The notes under the pieces: model-generated
What the model was told of the DNA's origin: nothing
Database searches by the model: none
What the model saw: the letters and a program-made list of their open reading frames with translations, nothing else
DNA from: JBGSIC01 sp041751875
GTDB taxonomy: Bacteria > Bdellovibrionota > FAC87 > UBA2466 > JACKAF01
DNA length: 64,000 nucleotides
Assembly (NCBI GenBank): GCA_041751875.1
Contig: JBGSIC010000015.1
Location: forward strand, 152,400 to 216,399
Reading direction: 5' to 3'
Made by a program: the position numbers and the translations under genes
Shown: piece by piece, positions 16,059 to 24,378 of the stretch
Layout: every line of letters begins with the position of its first letter
Position numbering within the stretch: the first letter of the stretch is position 1

Positions 16059-17536
16059 TTTCGAGTCTCAGAAGGGGGCGCAGATTCATGCACGGCGCTA
16101 CCTTTATAACGTTCGCTATCCATATGGTGCCGCTTGAGAAGGCGATAGAGCTTCGTGCGGTACTCGCCGGAAATACGTGCCGCTTCCGAAATATTCCCGT
16201 GGCTCATTTTCAAAAGCCGCGACAAATAATCCCGCTCAAACCGACTTTTTGCCTGATGAAACTCTAAGAGAGGCTCCCCGGCCACCGGTGCCGCGCTCTG
16301 GGGAGTTACCGGTCGAGGACCTTGCTGAAACAAGTCGTCCACGTGAATTTCTTTATCACGAGTCAACACCACGCCGCGTTCAATCGCATTCTGAAGTTCT
16401 CGAATATTTCCCGGCCATGGAAAACTTTGTAAGCGCGCAACCACTTCGTGCGAAGGAGTTTTCACGTCCTTATTAAAACGTTCATTGAAGCGTTTAATGA
16501 AATAGTTCGCTAAAAGGGCAATGTCTTCTTTTCGTTCGCGCAACGGCGGTAGAGTAATGCGCAGTACGGAAATGCGGTAAAAAAGATCTTCTCGGAAGCG
16601 GCCCTTCTGGATTTCCGTTTCTAGGTCCCGGTTGGTACTTGCGATCACACGCGTGCGCACTGGGATTGCGTCGGATGACCCTACCGGCGTGACTTCCCGC
16701 TCTTGCAAAACGCGCAAGAGTTTCACTTGTAGCTGCAGTGGCATTTCCCCAATTTCGTCTAGGAGTAGCGTGCCATCGGAGCAAACCTCAAAAAAGCCTT
16801 TGCGATCCGCCTTGGCGTCCGTGAAGGCACTTTTTTTATGTCCGAACAGTTCAGTTTCCAAAAGATTTTCGGGAATCGCACCGCAGTTAATCGCGCAAAA
16901 ACGCTCGCCTGCTCGCGGGGAAAGTTTGTGTAGTGCTCGGGCCACAAGTTCTTTACCAGTGCCCGATTCTCCGGAAATGAGAACGGTCGAGTCGACGGTA
17001 CGCATGCGATTGATTGTATCAATCACGCTCAGGAGCGAAGGGCTCGTACCAATAATACCTAAGTCGTCGGGCAAGGGTTCGTCATGGAGCGCGGCGATTC
17101 CATACTGAGAATAAATGGTGGCTTTAAGCTCTTCTGCAATTTTACTTGGGTCAGTGGACTTGATTAGGAAGTTTGCCGCCCCTTGCTGCATGGCTTGGAC
17201 CGCAAGGTCGACGCTCCCGTGCCCCGTCATGAGGATGACCTTCATAAGGGGATGGTTGCCGACCAGCTCAGGCAGGGCTTGAAGTCCGTTCTCACTGTTT
17301 AAAAAAATGTCTAAAAGTACGGCATCGAAGCGCTGCTGCTTGAGGCGCGAGCGCATTTCATCCAGATTCTGGGCAGTTTCGACGTGAAAACCTTCGTATT
17401 CCAGACAAGATTTCAAGAGCTCACGAACATCCCTATCGTCATCTACGATGAGGATTTGGCGGGACGCTGACGGTTCATAACGATGGTGTTCTCTATCGGA
17501 GGTGGGCCGGATTTGTTTTTTAGGTGCCGCTGCCAC
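16055..17536 (-). CDS. NtrC-family sigma-54 response regulator
   Basis: The 493-residue protein has a receiver domain (about 27-140; DDD acid pocket, phospho-acceptor Asp76), a sigma-54 AAA+ domain (about 160-390; Walker A GESGTGKE at 189-196; Walker B in GTLLLDEIGEMP) and a Fis-type helix-turn-helix at the end (about 435-475). It should activate sigma-54 promoters when phosphorylated. The GAFTGA loop that contacts sigma-54 reads SAFTDA (236-241): phenylalanine and threonine are kept, both glycines changed. Four sigma-54 type promoters in this window, two before flagellar operons, make it a fair FlrC/FleQ-like candidate. Exact role and partner kinase are unproven. Confidence 0.9.
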   Translation of the reverse strand: MAAAPKKQIRPTSDREHHRYEPSASRQILIVDDDRDVRELLKSCLEYEGFHVETAQNLDEMRSRLKQQRFDAVLLDIFLNSENGLQALPELVGNHPLMKVILMTGHGSVDLAVQAMQQGAANFLIKSTDPSKIAEELKATIYSQYGIAALHDEPLPDDLGIIGTSPSLLSVIDTINRMRTVDSTVLISGESGTGKELVARALHKLSPRAGERFCAINCGAIPENLLETELFGHKKSAFTDAKADRKGFFEVCSDGTLLLDEIGEMPLQLQVKLLRVLQEREVTPVGSSDAIPVRTRVIASTNRDLETEIQKGRFREDLFYRISVLRITLPPLRERKEDIALLANYFIKRFNERFNKDVKTPSHEVVARLQSFPWPGNIRELQNAIERGVVLTRDKEIHVDDLFQQGPRPVTPQSAAPVAGEPLLEFHQAKSRFERDYLSRLLKMSHGNISEAARISGEYRTKLYRLLKRHHMDSERYKGSAVHESAPPSETRN

Positions 17537-17619
17537 TCATTCACTCTCTATTAGGTTCATCGCATACTGGAACAAATTGGTGCATCATGTCAATGTTTCG
17601 CAGTAAAGCCTTGTATTAA

Positions 17620-18522
17620 TCAGCTGTTAGCCTTGGTTGCCGAAATCCAAGGTGTTCCTGGAGAGACCTCCCAGTCACGAGCCGTGCCTGAGTTCTCGTC
17701 TAAGGGTTTTTGGAGCGAAACCGCCTTCCAAAGCCAAACAGCACCCGTGCCCCAATGAAGCAAATCAAAAGAGAAGGAGAGCGAGGGAGAGGAGGGTAGA
17801 TCAAATTCAATGGTCTCCGACCGAACGCGTCCCGTGCGGCTCAGTTCGTCCTGCACCCGTTCGCGTTGACGCGAATCTCGCCAGAGGCGTTTCTCAAACG
17901 CAGGAACCCCCAATAGGCGGTGTCGCCGCGAGTGAAGGAGCTCGATGAAGGACTGGTTGGCGAACAAGAAAGCCGAGGTTTGCGGATCTGAAACAGCAAG
18001 TGGCTCGGGGACAGAATAAAAGATAGTTTGGAAAAAATCGCAGGCGTTTTGAAGTTCTCGGTGCTTTTCATAAAGCGTGGAGACATCGGTCAGGGTGACC
18101 AGGTTCGCGCAGAGCTTTCCGTCCCCATTCAACAGAGGAGAACTCGATAGTCTCAAATAGCGTTCCATGGGGGCGGGGTCATGGCGCAGAAAAATGTCCG
18201 TTGTGCCCAGGCTTTTCCCCTGGCTTGCCGCCACCCACGGCAGAGCCTCGCGGGTAACAAGGCGGAAACGGTTCGTTTCATAAACACCATGGGTCTGAGC
18301 CCAGTTTCTAAACCGCTTTTCCTCCGGGACCGGTCCGAAGGCGCCACCAAACCATTCCTGGACGCGCGCATTCAGATAGACGAACTCACAACGAAGGTCA
18401 GCAATCCCCACGCCGATAGGCAAGAACTCTAGCGCAACTTTGTTCGCTGTGGTCAGTGGGTAAGTAAGAGCGGGGATTTCCTGCCCGAAGCTGAGATTAA
18501 AGTTTTCTATCCACGTGGGCAT
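17620..18522 (-). CDS. Tandem PAS-domain protein lacking a kinase domain
   Basis: The 300-residue cytosolic protein appears to have two PAS-like domains: about 25-145 (FLPIGVGIADLRCEFVYLNARV, then a YLRLSSSPLLNGDG strand pair) and about 160-270 (FQTIFYSVPEPLAVSD, then FANQSFIELL). No histidine-kinase, GGDEF or other output domain follows. It lies 83 bases upstream of the NtrC-family regulator on the same strand and may sense a signal and act on it or on a separate kinase. FlrB-type kinases also start with PAS, but the catalytic half is absent here. The assignment to PAS is by pattern only. Confidence 0.65.
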   Translation of the reverse strand: MPTWIENFNLSFGQEIPALTYPLTTANKVALEFLPIGVGIADLRCEFVYLNARVQEWFGGAFGPVPEEKRFRNWAQTHGVYETNRFRLVTREALPWVAASQGKSLGTTDIFLRHDPAPMERYLRLSSSPLLNGDGKLCANLVTLTDVSTLYEKHRELQNACDFFQTIFYSVPEPLAVSDPQTSAFLFANQSFIELLHSRRHRLLGVPAFEKRLWRDSRQRERVQDELSRTGRVRSETIEFDLPSSPSLSFSFDLLHWGTGAVWLWKAVSLQKPLDENSGTARDWEVSPGTPWISATKANS

Positions 18523-18596
18523 CTGCTCCCCGCTTTTTTAATCGCCGTTTTCAAACACCCCATCGCAGTTTCGATTCAGGCAAGTGGCGAAAATTA

Positions 18597-18848
18597 TTAT
18601 TGGACTTGTTGGTTTTCACGCGGGCTCGGGTTGTGATTTTGCCATTGGTAAGGCACTTTTTCCGTTCTTCGGTTGCGCTTGCGCAGCGGGAAGAGGGAAG
18701 GCTCTCCACGCATCGTCATGGTGGATTCGGCGTTAGCAGGCCGCGCCGGGATTACGTCAATGCGAGACGGGTAATCGCTCCAGACGTTCATAATAGCGGC
18801 CGTGGTGAATACAAAAAGACTAAGAAAGAGGGCTCCCAAATGATTCAT
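18597..18848 (-). CDS. Small exported or membrane-anchored protein, unknown
   Basis: From an ATG at 18848, preceded by AAAGGA, the 83-residue product has a hydrophobic N-terminal helix (residues 2-20) and a basic, proline-rich remainder with no recognised domain. The frame is open upstream to 18881 but lacks a ribosome site there. An overlapping reading frame on the other strand has no such features. Function unknown; moderate confidence that it is real. Confidence 0.5.
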   Translation of the reverse strand: MNHLGALFLSLFVFTTAAIMNVWSDYPSRIDVIPARPANAESTMTMRGEPSLFPLRKRNRRTEKVPYQWQNHNPSPRENQQVQ

Positions 18849-19162
18849 GGCTTGTTCCTTTGCTCGATGCCTCGAGCTCAATTCTCTCTTGCGATGACTG
18901 GCCTATGAATCGCTTTGCAACTCTCGATTCTCAATCGCTAGAAACTTCCGAAATTTTCCTACTTTTCGCCTGCTTAACTTTATATAGAAGCAATTTTGGT
19001 GCCGAGTACGGAAGTCGGCAGCTCTGCGCAAATCGAACTGTAGTAAGACTCATCTGTACTACTTTGTTTCTCAAAGAGGACGATTTGTACTGCTCGATGT
19101 GACAAATTGGAACAACAGCTAAGACAGCCTTTGCGGTGCGTGCGTAGTTTTTCGAACGACTC
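18849..19162. other. Gene-free upstream region of the candidate sigma-54 RNA
   Basis: This A+T-richer stretch holds no convincing reading frame. It presumably carries the promoter of the small exported-protein gene (leftward) and the enhancer sites for the sigma-54 promoter at 19163. I saw no clear pair of palindromes like those before flgF. Confidence 0.4.
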
Positions 19163-19180
19163 TTGGCATCGTGATTGCAA
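19163..19180 (+). promoter_or_regulatory. Sigma-54 (-24/-12) promoter with no downstream gene on its strand
   Basis: TTGGCATCGTGATTGCAA fits the consensus TGGCA-N6-TTGCA, with GG at 19165-19166 and GC at 19177-19178. Transcription would start near 19190. The next gene (19434-20930) is on the opposite strand, so the promoter seems to serve the structured RNA described next. Confidence 0.7.
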
Positions 19181-19189
19181 TAAGGGGAG

Positions 19190-19365
19190 GTGTCGCCGAT
19201 AGGGCGAAGCGTCGAATAAAAGTTTTTGAGTTCTGTTGAGTTCTGAAAAGCCTAACGATGCCGCATGAAATACCCGGGCAACCGGGTGACTAGAGACGTA
19301 GATTTAGCGAAAGGGTGCAGCCCCCATCCCACCTATCAAATTGCATCCTTTCGCTAAATTATTTT
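19190..19365 (+). ncRNA. Candidate structured non-coding RNA driven by sigma-54
   Basis: Downstream of the sigma-54 promoter the sequence folds well: a TCGCC-GATAG-GGCGA hairpin near 19192-19206, a perfect ACCCGG-GCAA-CCGGGT stem with a GNRA tetraloop at 19272-19287, and an 18-bp stem pairing 19302-19319 with 19342-19359 (17 Watson-Crick pairs and one G-U) around a 22-base loop, followed by TTATTTTAAG. No known family was recognised; the c-di-GMP (GEMM) core motifs are absent. A 30-codon reading frame (19265-19357) runs through the hairpins but has no ribosome site. The last stem may be the terminator, possibly shared with the convergent ppiD-like gene. Confidence 0.5.
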
Positions 19366-19433
19366 AAGTTCAAAAATCCCCAAAAAATTTAGAAAAGAAC
19401 AATAGAAGGTCTTTCTACCGTCGATAGAGTTTA

Positions 19434-20930
19434 TCAAACGGGAGCGGCCGAGAAGTCTAGTTCGGTTTTGATCCGCGCTTCCTTTTCCAGCGCATCGATC
19501 CATTGGGCATAAAGTTCCGACTGGAGTCGTGACTGCAAGGAAACGCCTGCCTCCGTAGCATCTTTGTCAGAGGGAGCTCCGCCTTCGCGGGAGAATTCCT
19601 TGAGCTGGACGAAGTAGTATTTGCCTTCATTCAGAGCCAGTTTCGAACCCACGGCTCCCGGCCCCTTCATGGTAAAAAGCGTATCCCAGATGGCGTCGCC
19701 CGGACCGATCTTCGGAATAAAACCTTGATCCAGGTTGAATTTCCCAGTCTCTTGCATCGAGATGCCGAACTTCTTGAGCTCCGGTTCAATAGAGGTCCCT
19801 TTGGCTAACATCGTATTCCATTGCTCTTTATATTTTGCTTCAAATTCAGAGCGTTGCTTATCCTTCAACAAAGCGGTCGCTACCTCTTTCTTTACGGACT
19901 CAAGAGGTTTAACCACTTTGTCTTTTTTCTCGTGAAGCAAGAAGGCGTAGTATCCCCCAGGGCCTTCGACCGCCGTGCTGACTTCTCCGACCTTCATTTT
20001 CTCCAGTGCGGCGACGGATTCCGGTTCGAGTTGCATGGTATCCACCCAACCGCGATCTCCCCCACTGGTGGCAAATTCGTCATCCGAATACTGCTTGGCG
20101 AGCTCGGCAAAGTTTTTCGCGTTGAGTTTGGGCATCAACTCATTGATTTTTTTCTGTGCCTCTTGGCGCTTGTCTTCCGTGGCGCCAAAGGGCAGTCCCA
20201 CGCGAATCTGACTCATTCGGTAGCGTGGTCGGTCGGTGTAGGCGTCCCGGTGAGCATCGTAGTACTGCTTCAAGGTTTCTGCCGGCGTGGCCGCTAAGAA
20301 GGCCTCGATCTCAACCGATGTAGGCTGGTGGCGGTTTGCCAGTTCATTGAAGTCAATTGCAGCGAAGCGGACGTTGAAATTAACGCGCTGCAACCCTGCT
20401 TGGCGTTTCTGATCTTGGGGCGTGAGCTTTACGCGATCCTCCAAATAATCCTGGAGCTTTCCGACTAGAAGCAGCTTCCGTTGGCGACGCTCCTCCAAAC
20501 CACGGTTAGGAAGTCGCGCATACAGCGTGGGATCGAACTGTCCGTTAACCTGGAAGTAGGGCAGTTTGCGTATATGTTCTGCCAGCTCAGAATCCGGTAC
20601 ACGGAAACCAAGAGCAACAGCTTCTTGGTCCAACAAGCGGAGCTGGATAAGTTGCTTTAGCGCGCGCTGCGGTAAGCCAAGAGAAAGAATAAGTTTTTCA
20701 TCGAGTTGGCCGCGGAGTTCTTCTTTAATACCCGCCAACTGATTCTGTAAGGTGTTTTGGAACTCCTCTTGGGAAATCATCTCCCCGTTAACCCAGGCGG
20801 CGGCTCCCCCCCCGGACCTTTGTGAATTATTAAACTGATCCACACCGAACATCGCCATCACCGCGGCAATCAGCAGAATCAAAAAGGTAAATGCGATGTT
20901 GTTGGTCCGTTTTCGGAAGATATCAAGCAT
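19434..20930 (-). CDS. ppiD: PpiD/SurA-type periplasmic peptidyl-prolyl isomerase
   Basis: The 498-residue protein has an N-terminal membrane anchor (about residues 12-32, after a short basic start), a SurA-N-like chaperone domain, a parvulin domain (about 235-340, with FAELAKQYSDDEFATSGGDRGWV, the diagnostic parvulin stretch) and a second, degenerate parvulin-like region. PpiD assists folding of proteins leaving the Sec translocon. Only one N-terminal anchor is present, which favours PpiD over soluble SurA. It is transcribed divergently from mreC with 127 bases between them. Confidence 0.88.
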   Translation of the reverse strand: MLDIFRKRTNNIAFTFLILLIAAVMAMFGVDQFNNSQRSGGGAAAWVNGEMISQEEFQNTLQNQLAGIKEELRGQLDEKLILSLGLPQRALKQLIQLRLLDQEAVALGFRVPDSELAEHIRKLPYFQVNGQFDPTLYARLPNRGLEERRQRKLLLVGKLQDYLEDRVKLTPQDQKRQAGLQRVNFNVRFAAIDFNELANRHQPTSVEIEAFLAATPAETLKQYYDAHRDAYTDRPRYRMSQIRVGLPFGATEDKRQEAQKKINELMPKLNAKNFAELAKQYSDDEFATSGGDRGWVDTMQLEPESVAALEKMKVGEVSTAVEGPGGYYAFLLHEKKDKVVKPLESVKKEVATALLKDKQRSEFEAKYKEQWNTMLAKGTSIEPELKKFGISMQETGKFNLDQGFIPKIGPGDAIWDTLFTMKGPGAVGSKLALNEGKYYFVQLKEFSREGGAPSDKDATEAGVSLQSRLQSELYAQWIDALEKEARIKTELDFSAAPV

Positions 20931-21057
20931 GAAGGGTTCCCACCTTTAGTTCGCCCCGGACACTGGTTTTATCCCGGAAGTGCATCCGGATTGTAACAAA
21001 TGTCTGTGATTAAAATAAGTTACATATAAAGCCAATTACGGTCTAAAATCAAGTGGG

Positions 21058-21888
21058 ATGCCATACCGCAGAAAATATACTTTCGTGGCTTTGTTGACGC
21101 TCGCCATTTGTGCGCTCGCGCTCTACATCCATCGCCATCGTGAAGGGCGCACCGGATTTATCGACAACCTGTTCATCTCGGTGACGGGAAGTTTTCAAGA
21201 ACAGTCGATGTACTTTGTTCGCGGAGCACGATCTCTTGTGGACCATTATTTTCTTCTGGTCGGTACCAAGCAGGACAACGAACATCTTCGCCGCGAACTC
21301 GGCTTTATGGAAACCAAGCTCGCCGCGCTTCAGGACGTCGAAGCGGAGAACCTACGCTTACGCGAGTCCTTAAAATTTTCAGAGAAAATTGATTACAATT
21401 TACTCGCCGCCCATGTGATCGCTCACGATGTTTCGGCCGAATACAACGGGGTGCGCGTTGATCGTGGCAAAAAACACGGCGTGCGATCCGGAATGGGAGT
21501 GATTAGCCCGAGTGGCTTGGTCGGGCGTGTCCTGCGGGTCACGGAAAACTACGCCGATGTCCTCACCATTGTGGATCCCACCAGCAATATCGATGCGGTT
21601 GTACAACGAAGTCGTGCACGTGGGATTCTTACTGGCTTAGCTAATCGTCGACAGTGCCGCCTTAAGTATGTTGATCAGTTAGAGGATGTGGCGTTGCAGG
21701 ACACGGTTGTTTCGTCAGGGTTCGGACATATATTTCCGCCGGGCTTGCTGTTGGGTTATGTGACTGCGGTGGATCGTTCCAATAACGGCGTGGTGCAGAA
21801 CATCACAGTTAAAAGTGCGATCGATATTTACCGTTTGGAAGAGGTGTTTATTGTATTCCCTCCAGCCGAAACAGAAAAACTTTCTTGA
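21058..21888 (+). CDS. mreC: Rod shape-determining protein MreC
   Basis: The 276-residue protein has one N-terminal transmembrane helix (about 8-26), a coiled-coil segment (about 70-105) and an MreC beta-domain with AEYNGVRVDRGKKHGVRSGMGV, GLVGRVL and VVSSGFGHIFPPGLLLGYV, all typical. MreC links the elongasome to PBP2. It begins a four-gene shape operon, but mreB is not upstream; a divergent ppiD-like gene is there instead. The ribosome site before the ATG (AGTGGG) is weak. Confidence 0.95.
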   Translation: MPYRRKYTFVALLTLAICALALYIHRHREGRTGFIDNLFISVTGSFQEQSMYFVRGARSLVDHYFLLVGTKQDNEHLRRELGFMETKLAALQDVEAENLRLRESLKFSEKIDYNLLAAHVIAHDVSAEYNGVRVDRGKKHGVRSGMGVISPSGLVGRVLRVTENYADVLTIVDPTSNIDAVVQRSRARGILTGLANRRQCRLKYVDQLEDVALQDTVVSSGFGHIFPPGLLLGYVTAVDRSNNGVVQNITVKSAIDIYRLEEVFIVFPPAETEKLS

Positions 21889-22408
21889 GACGCTTAATCC
21901 CGTCTTCGTACTATTGTTTTTCTATACAGTGATGATCGCCCGCACCACGTTCGACTCCGTGCTTCCGGAAGTGTTTGATAATCTCGATATCCTTCTGCCT
22001 TTTATCGTGTATTTCGGCCAGCGACGTTCTGTCGCTGAAGGTTTAACCCTGGCGATTCTCAGTGCCCACTTTTATTCTCTTTCCAGTAGCGCCCCCGTCG
22101 GGCTCTTCGTGGTGCACTATCTAGTCCTCTTCTTTTTGGCCAGAGGCCTAAGTTACATATTCTATCCGGACAGGTGGAACACGATCTGCCTAGCCCTTTT
22201 TGTGCTCTCCGTGGTTTCTCGACTTGTGGCTTGGCCGATGGCAGCGCTTTTCGAGCACAGTCTTTCCCCTGCGTGGGGTGGCGTGGTGATGGGCTGGTTC
22301 TTTAACACCGTGTTTGGCTACTTTATCTTCGTAGCCATTGCGATTTTGGATCATGTAACGGCCAAGGCCTCTCGTATCAATATTGAAATGAGTGAGGGAA
22401 GCCTGTGA
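21851..22408 (+). CDS. mreD: Rod shape-determining protein MreD
   Basis: This hydrophobic protein of about 185 residues has five to six membrane helices and the MreD pattern of an N-terminal helix, a charged loop (FDNLDILLPFIVYFGQRR) and YLVLFFLARGLSYI. It is an elongasome membrane partner of MreC and PBP2. The frame opens at a GTG at 21815; I prefer the TTG at 21851 because GGAAGAGG lies six bases before it and the product then starts just ahead of the first helix. It overlaps mreC by about 38 bases and mrdA by four. Confidence 0.85.
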   Translation: MYSLQPKQKNFLETLNPVFVLLFFYTVMIARTTFDSVLPEVFDNLDILLPFIVYFGQRRSVAEGLTLAILSAHFYSLSSSAPVGLFVVHYLVLFFLARGLSYIFYPDRWNTICLALFVLSVVSRLVAWPMAALFEHSLSPAWGGVVMGWFFNTVFGYFIFVAIAILDHVTAKASRINIEMSEGSL

Positions 22409-24378
22409 TCGGAAGAGAACAGGAAACACGCAAGTTCAGAGACCGTGCCGCGTGGTTCAACTTTGTCGTCCTCTTCTTTTTCGGCTTGGTGGTTTTACGC
22501 CTGTATCATCTTCAAGTGATGATGGGATCGGAGCTTCGAAGGTATTCGGAAGCCAACCGGTTAAAGAAGGAAAAACTGTTTCCTCCGCGCGGTATTATCT
22601 ATGATCGCGACGGTAAAGTAATTGTGGATAGCCGTGCGTCCTTCGACGTTGTCATGATAGCTCAGTATTATCCGTTTACCGAGAAGGTCGACAAACGACT
22701 TCGCAAAGTGCTCGGCATGAGCGAAGAAGATTTTGAACGGAAAATTAGAAAAGCCCGCAAAGAAAAGAGTTTTCATCCTGTTCTTATCGAATCAGATGTT
22801 AGTAAGGACGTGATTGCCGCCATTGAAATGGATACGGAAGAATTTCCGGGCGTGTATATCGAAGCCAGTGTGCAGCGGCGCTACCCGTATGAGGCCATTT
22901 CTTCGCAAGTTTTGGGCTATGTCGGTGAAGTAAATGATAAGGAAATTAAATCCTACTCCCGCTTCGGCTTAGAAATGGGAGATTACGTAGGTAAAGTGGG
23001 ACTTGAGAAGACTTACGACGAATACCTCAGAGGCGTCGTGGGGGCGGGTTACGTAGAAGTCGATGCACGGGGGCGCCGTCGGCGCACCGAAGAAGGCAAA
23101 AAGCTTTTTGGTTTTGCCGCACAAACGGAACCTGTGGAGGGTAGCGCGCTTCATCTGACATTGGACATGGACCTGGGAGTCGCTGCCTACGAGGCGATGA
23201 AAAAGAACGAATTTAACGGCTCGGTAGTAGCGCTCGACCCGCGCAACGGTGAAGTGCTGGTGATGCTTAACTTCCCCACCTACGACCCCGAAACGATTTC
23301 GGGTCGCGAGGTGAGTTCAAAAGTCTGGGCGCAACTTAGCCAAGATGAACAACGCCCGTTAAGAAACCGAGCCATCATGGACCATTACCCCCCCGGTTCC
23401 ACTTTCAAGCTTTTTATGGCGGTGGCCGGCATGGCGGAAGGCCTTATTCATAAAGACACCAAAGTGGACTGCAAAGGATATATGCGGCTAGGTAACCGCA
23501 AATTTCATTGCTGGAAAAAGCACGGTATTGTCGATCTCACTCGTTCGATCAAAGAATCGTGCGACTTTTTTTACTACAAAGTCGGACTCGATTTGGGCGT
23601 GGACCTGATGGCGCGTTATGCTCGCATGTTCGGTCTGGGCGAAAAAACCGGGATCAACCTTCCAGGAGAGGAGAGTGGGCTGATTCCCGACTCCAAATGG
23701 AAGATGGAACGCTACCAGACTCCCTGGCAAAAAGGGGAAACCTTACCGACGGTGATTGGTCAGAGTTTTGTGCTCGCGACCCCTTTACAAATGGCAAACG
23801 CGTTTGCCGCCCTGGGGAACGGTGGATTTGCTTACCGACCTTACTTGGTTAAAAGGATTGTGAATCAAAAAGACGAAGTGGTCAGAGAGTTCAAACCTGA
23901 ACTCCATCGTCGCGCCCAGGTCGATCCGCAGATTCTCGACCTTGCTAAGCAGGGTGCTTATGAAGTGGTGAATGAGCCTAAGGGCACGGCTTGGTGGTCG
24001 CGTAGTCGCATGATCGGTTTTGCGGGAAAGACAGGCACCTCGCAGGTGCGCCGCTTCGACAATATCAAGGCCATCAAGTGTCCAGAGATGCCGTACGCCG
24101 ATCGCCACCATGGTTGGTTTGTCGCGTTTGCTCCCAAGAAAAATCCGCAAATTGCGGTTGCCGTAGTCGCCGAACATAACTGCGGAGGCGCACGAGCGGC
24201 TCCAGTGGCACGTGATGTAATCGAGGCGTTCGTGAAGAAGTACCCCATTCCTGAAGAAGAATTGTTAATCCCCAAGGCCTTACCGGCGCCACGGGAAGTG
24301 GCAAAAGACATCAAGGCGGTAACGCCGGCTGAAATCGAGGGTGACGAAGTTCCCCTAGTGGAAGAGGTGGATGAGTGA
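22405..24378 (+). CDS. mrdA: Penicillin-binding protein 2 (elongation transpeptidase)
   Basis: The 657-residue class B PBP has an N-terminal membrane helix (about 16-35), a pedestal domain beginning with RGIIYDRDG, and a transpeptidase domain with all three active-site motifs: STFK (in PPGSTFKL), SCD (in ESCDFFYYKVG) and KTGT (in GFAGKTGTSQ). It crosslinks side-wall peptidoglycan with RodA. The C-terminal 40 residues are an acidic, proline-rich tail. The GTG start overlaps mreD by four bases, and the end overlaps rodA by four. Confidence 0.96.
   Translation: MIGREQETRKFRDRAAWFNFVVLFFFGLVVLRLYHLQVMMGSELRRYSEANRLKKEKLFPPRGIIYDRDGKVIVDSRASFDVVMIAQYYPFTEKVDKRLRKVLGMSEEDFERKIRKARKEKSFHPVLIESDVSKDVIAAIEMDTEEFPGVYIEASVQRRYPYEAISSQVLGYVGEVNDKEIKSYSRFGLEMGDYVGKVGLEKTYDEYLRGVVGAGYVEVDARGRRRRTEEGKKLFGFAAQTEPVEGSALHLTLDMDLGVAAYEAMKKNEFNGSVVALDPRNGEVLVMLNFPTYDPETISGREVSSKVWAQLSQDEQRPLRNRAIMDHYPPGSTFKLFMAVAGMAEGLIHKDTKVDCKGYMRLGNRKFHCWKKHGIVDLTRSIKESCDFFYYKVGLDLGVDLMARYARMFGLGEKTGINLPGEESGLIPDSKWKMERYQTPWQKGETLPTVIGQSFVLATPLQMANAFAALGNGGFAYRPYLVKRIVNQKDEVVREFKPELHRRAQVDPQILDLAKQGAYEVVNEPKGTAWWSRSRMIGFAGKTGTSQVRRFDNIKAIKCPEMPYADRHHGWFVAFAPKKNPQIAVAVVAEHNCGGARAAPVARDVIEAFVKKYPIPEEELLIPKALPAPREVAKDIKAVTPAEIEGDEVPLVEEVDE

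Noticed and set aside
18600..18908. Rightward 102-residue reading frame
   Set aside because: It has no ribosome site and overlaps the leftward small exported protein gene, which has both a signal-like helix and AAAGGA before its ATG.
19191..19201. Sigma-28 -10 box GCCGATAG
   Set aside because: The only TAA-like element upstream is 10 bases away in place of about 15, and the sequence is better explained as part of the RNA's first hairpin.
19190..19365. c-di-GMP (GEMM-I) riboswitch in the structured region
   Set aside because: The GNRA hairpin is suggestive, but the conserved core strings flanking the two GEMM stems (such as ACGCAAAGCC) are absent, and no gene lies downstream on the strand.
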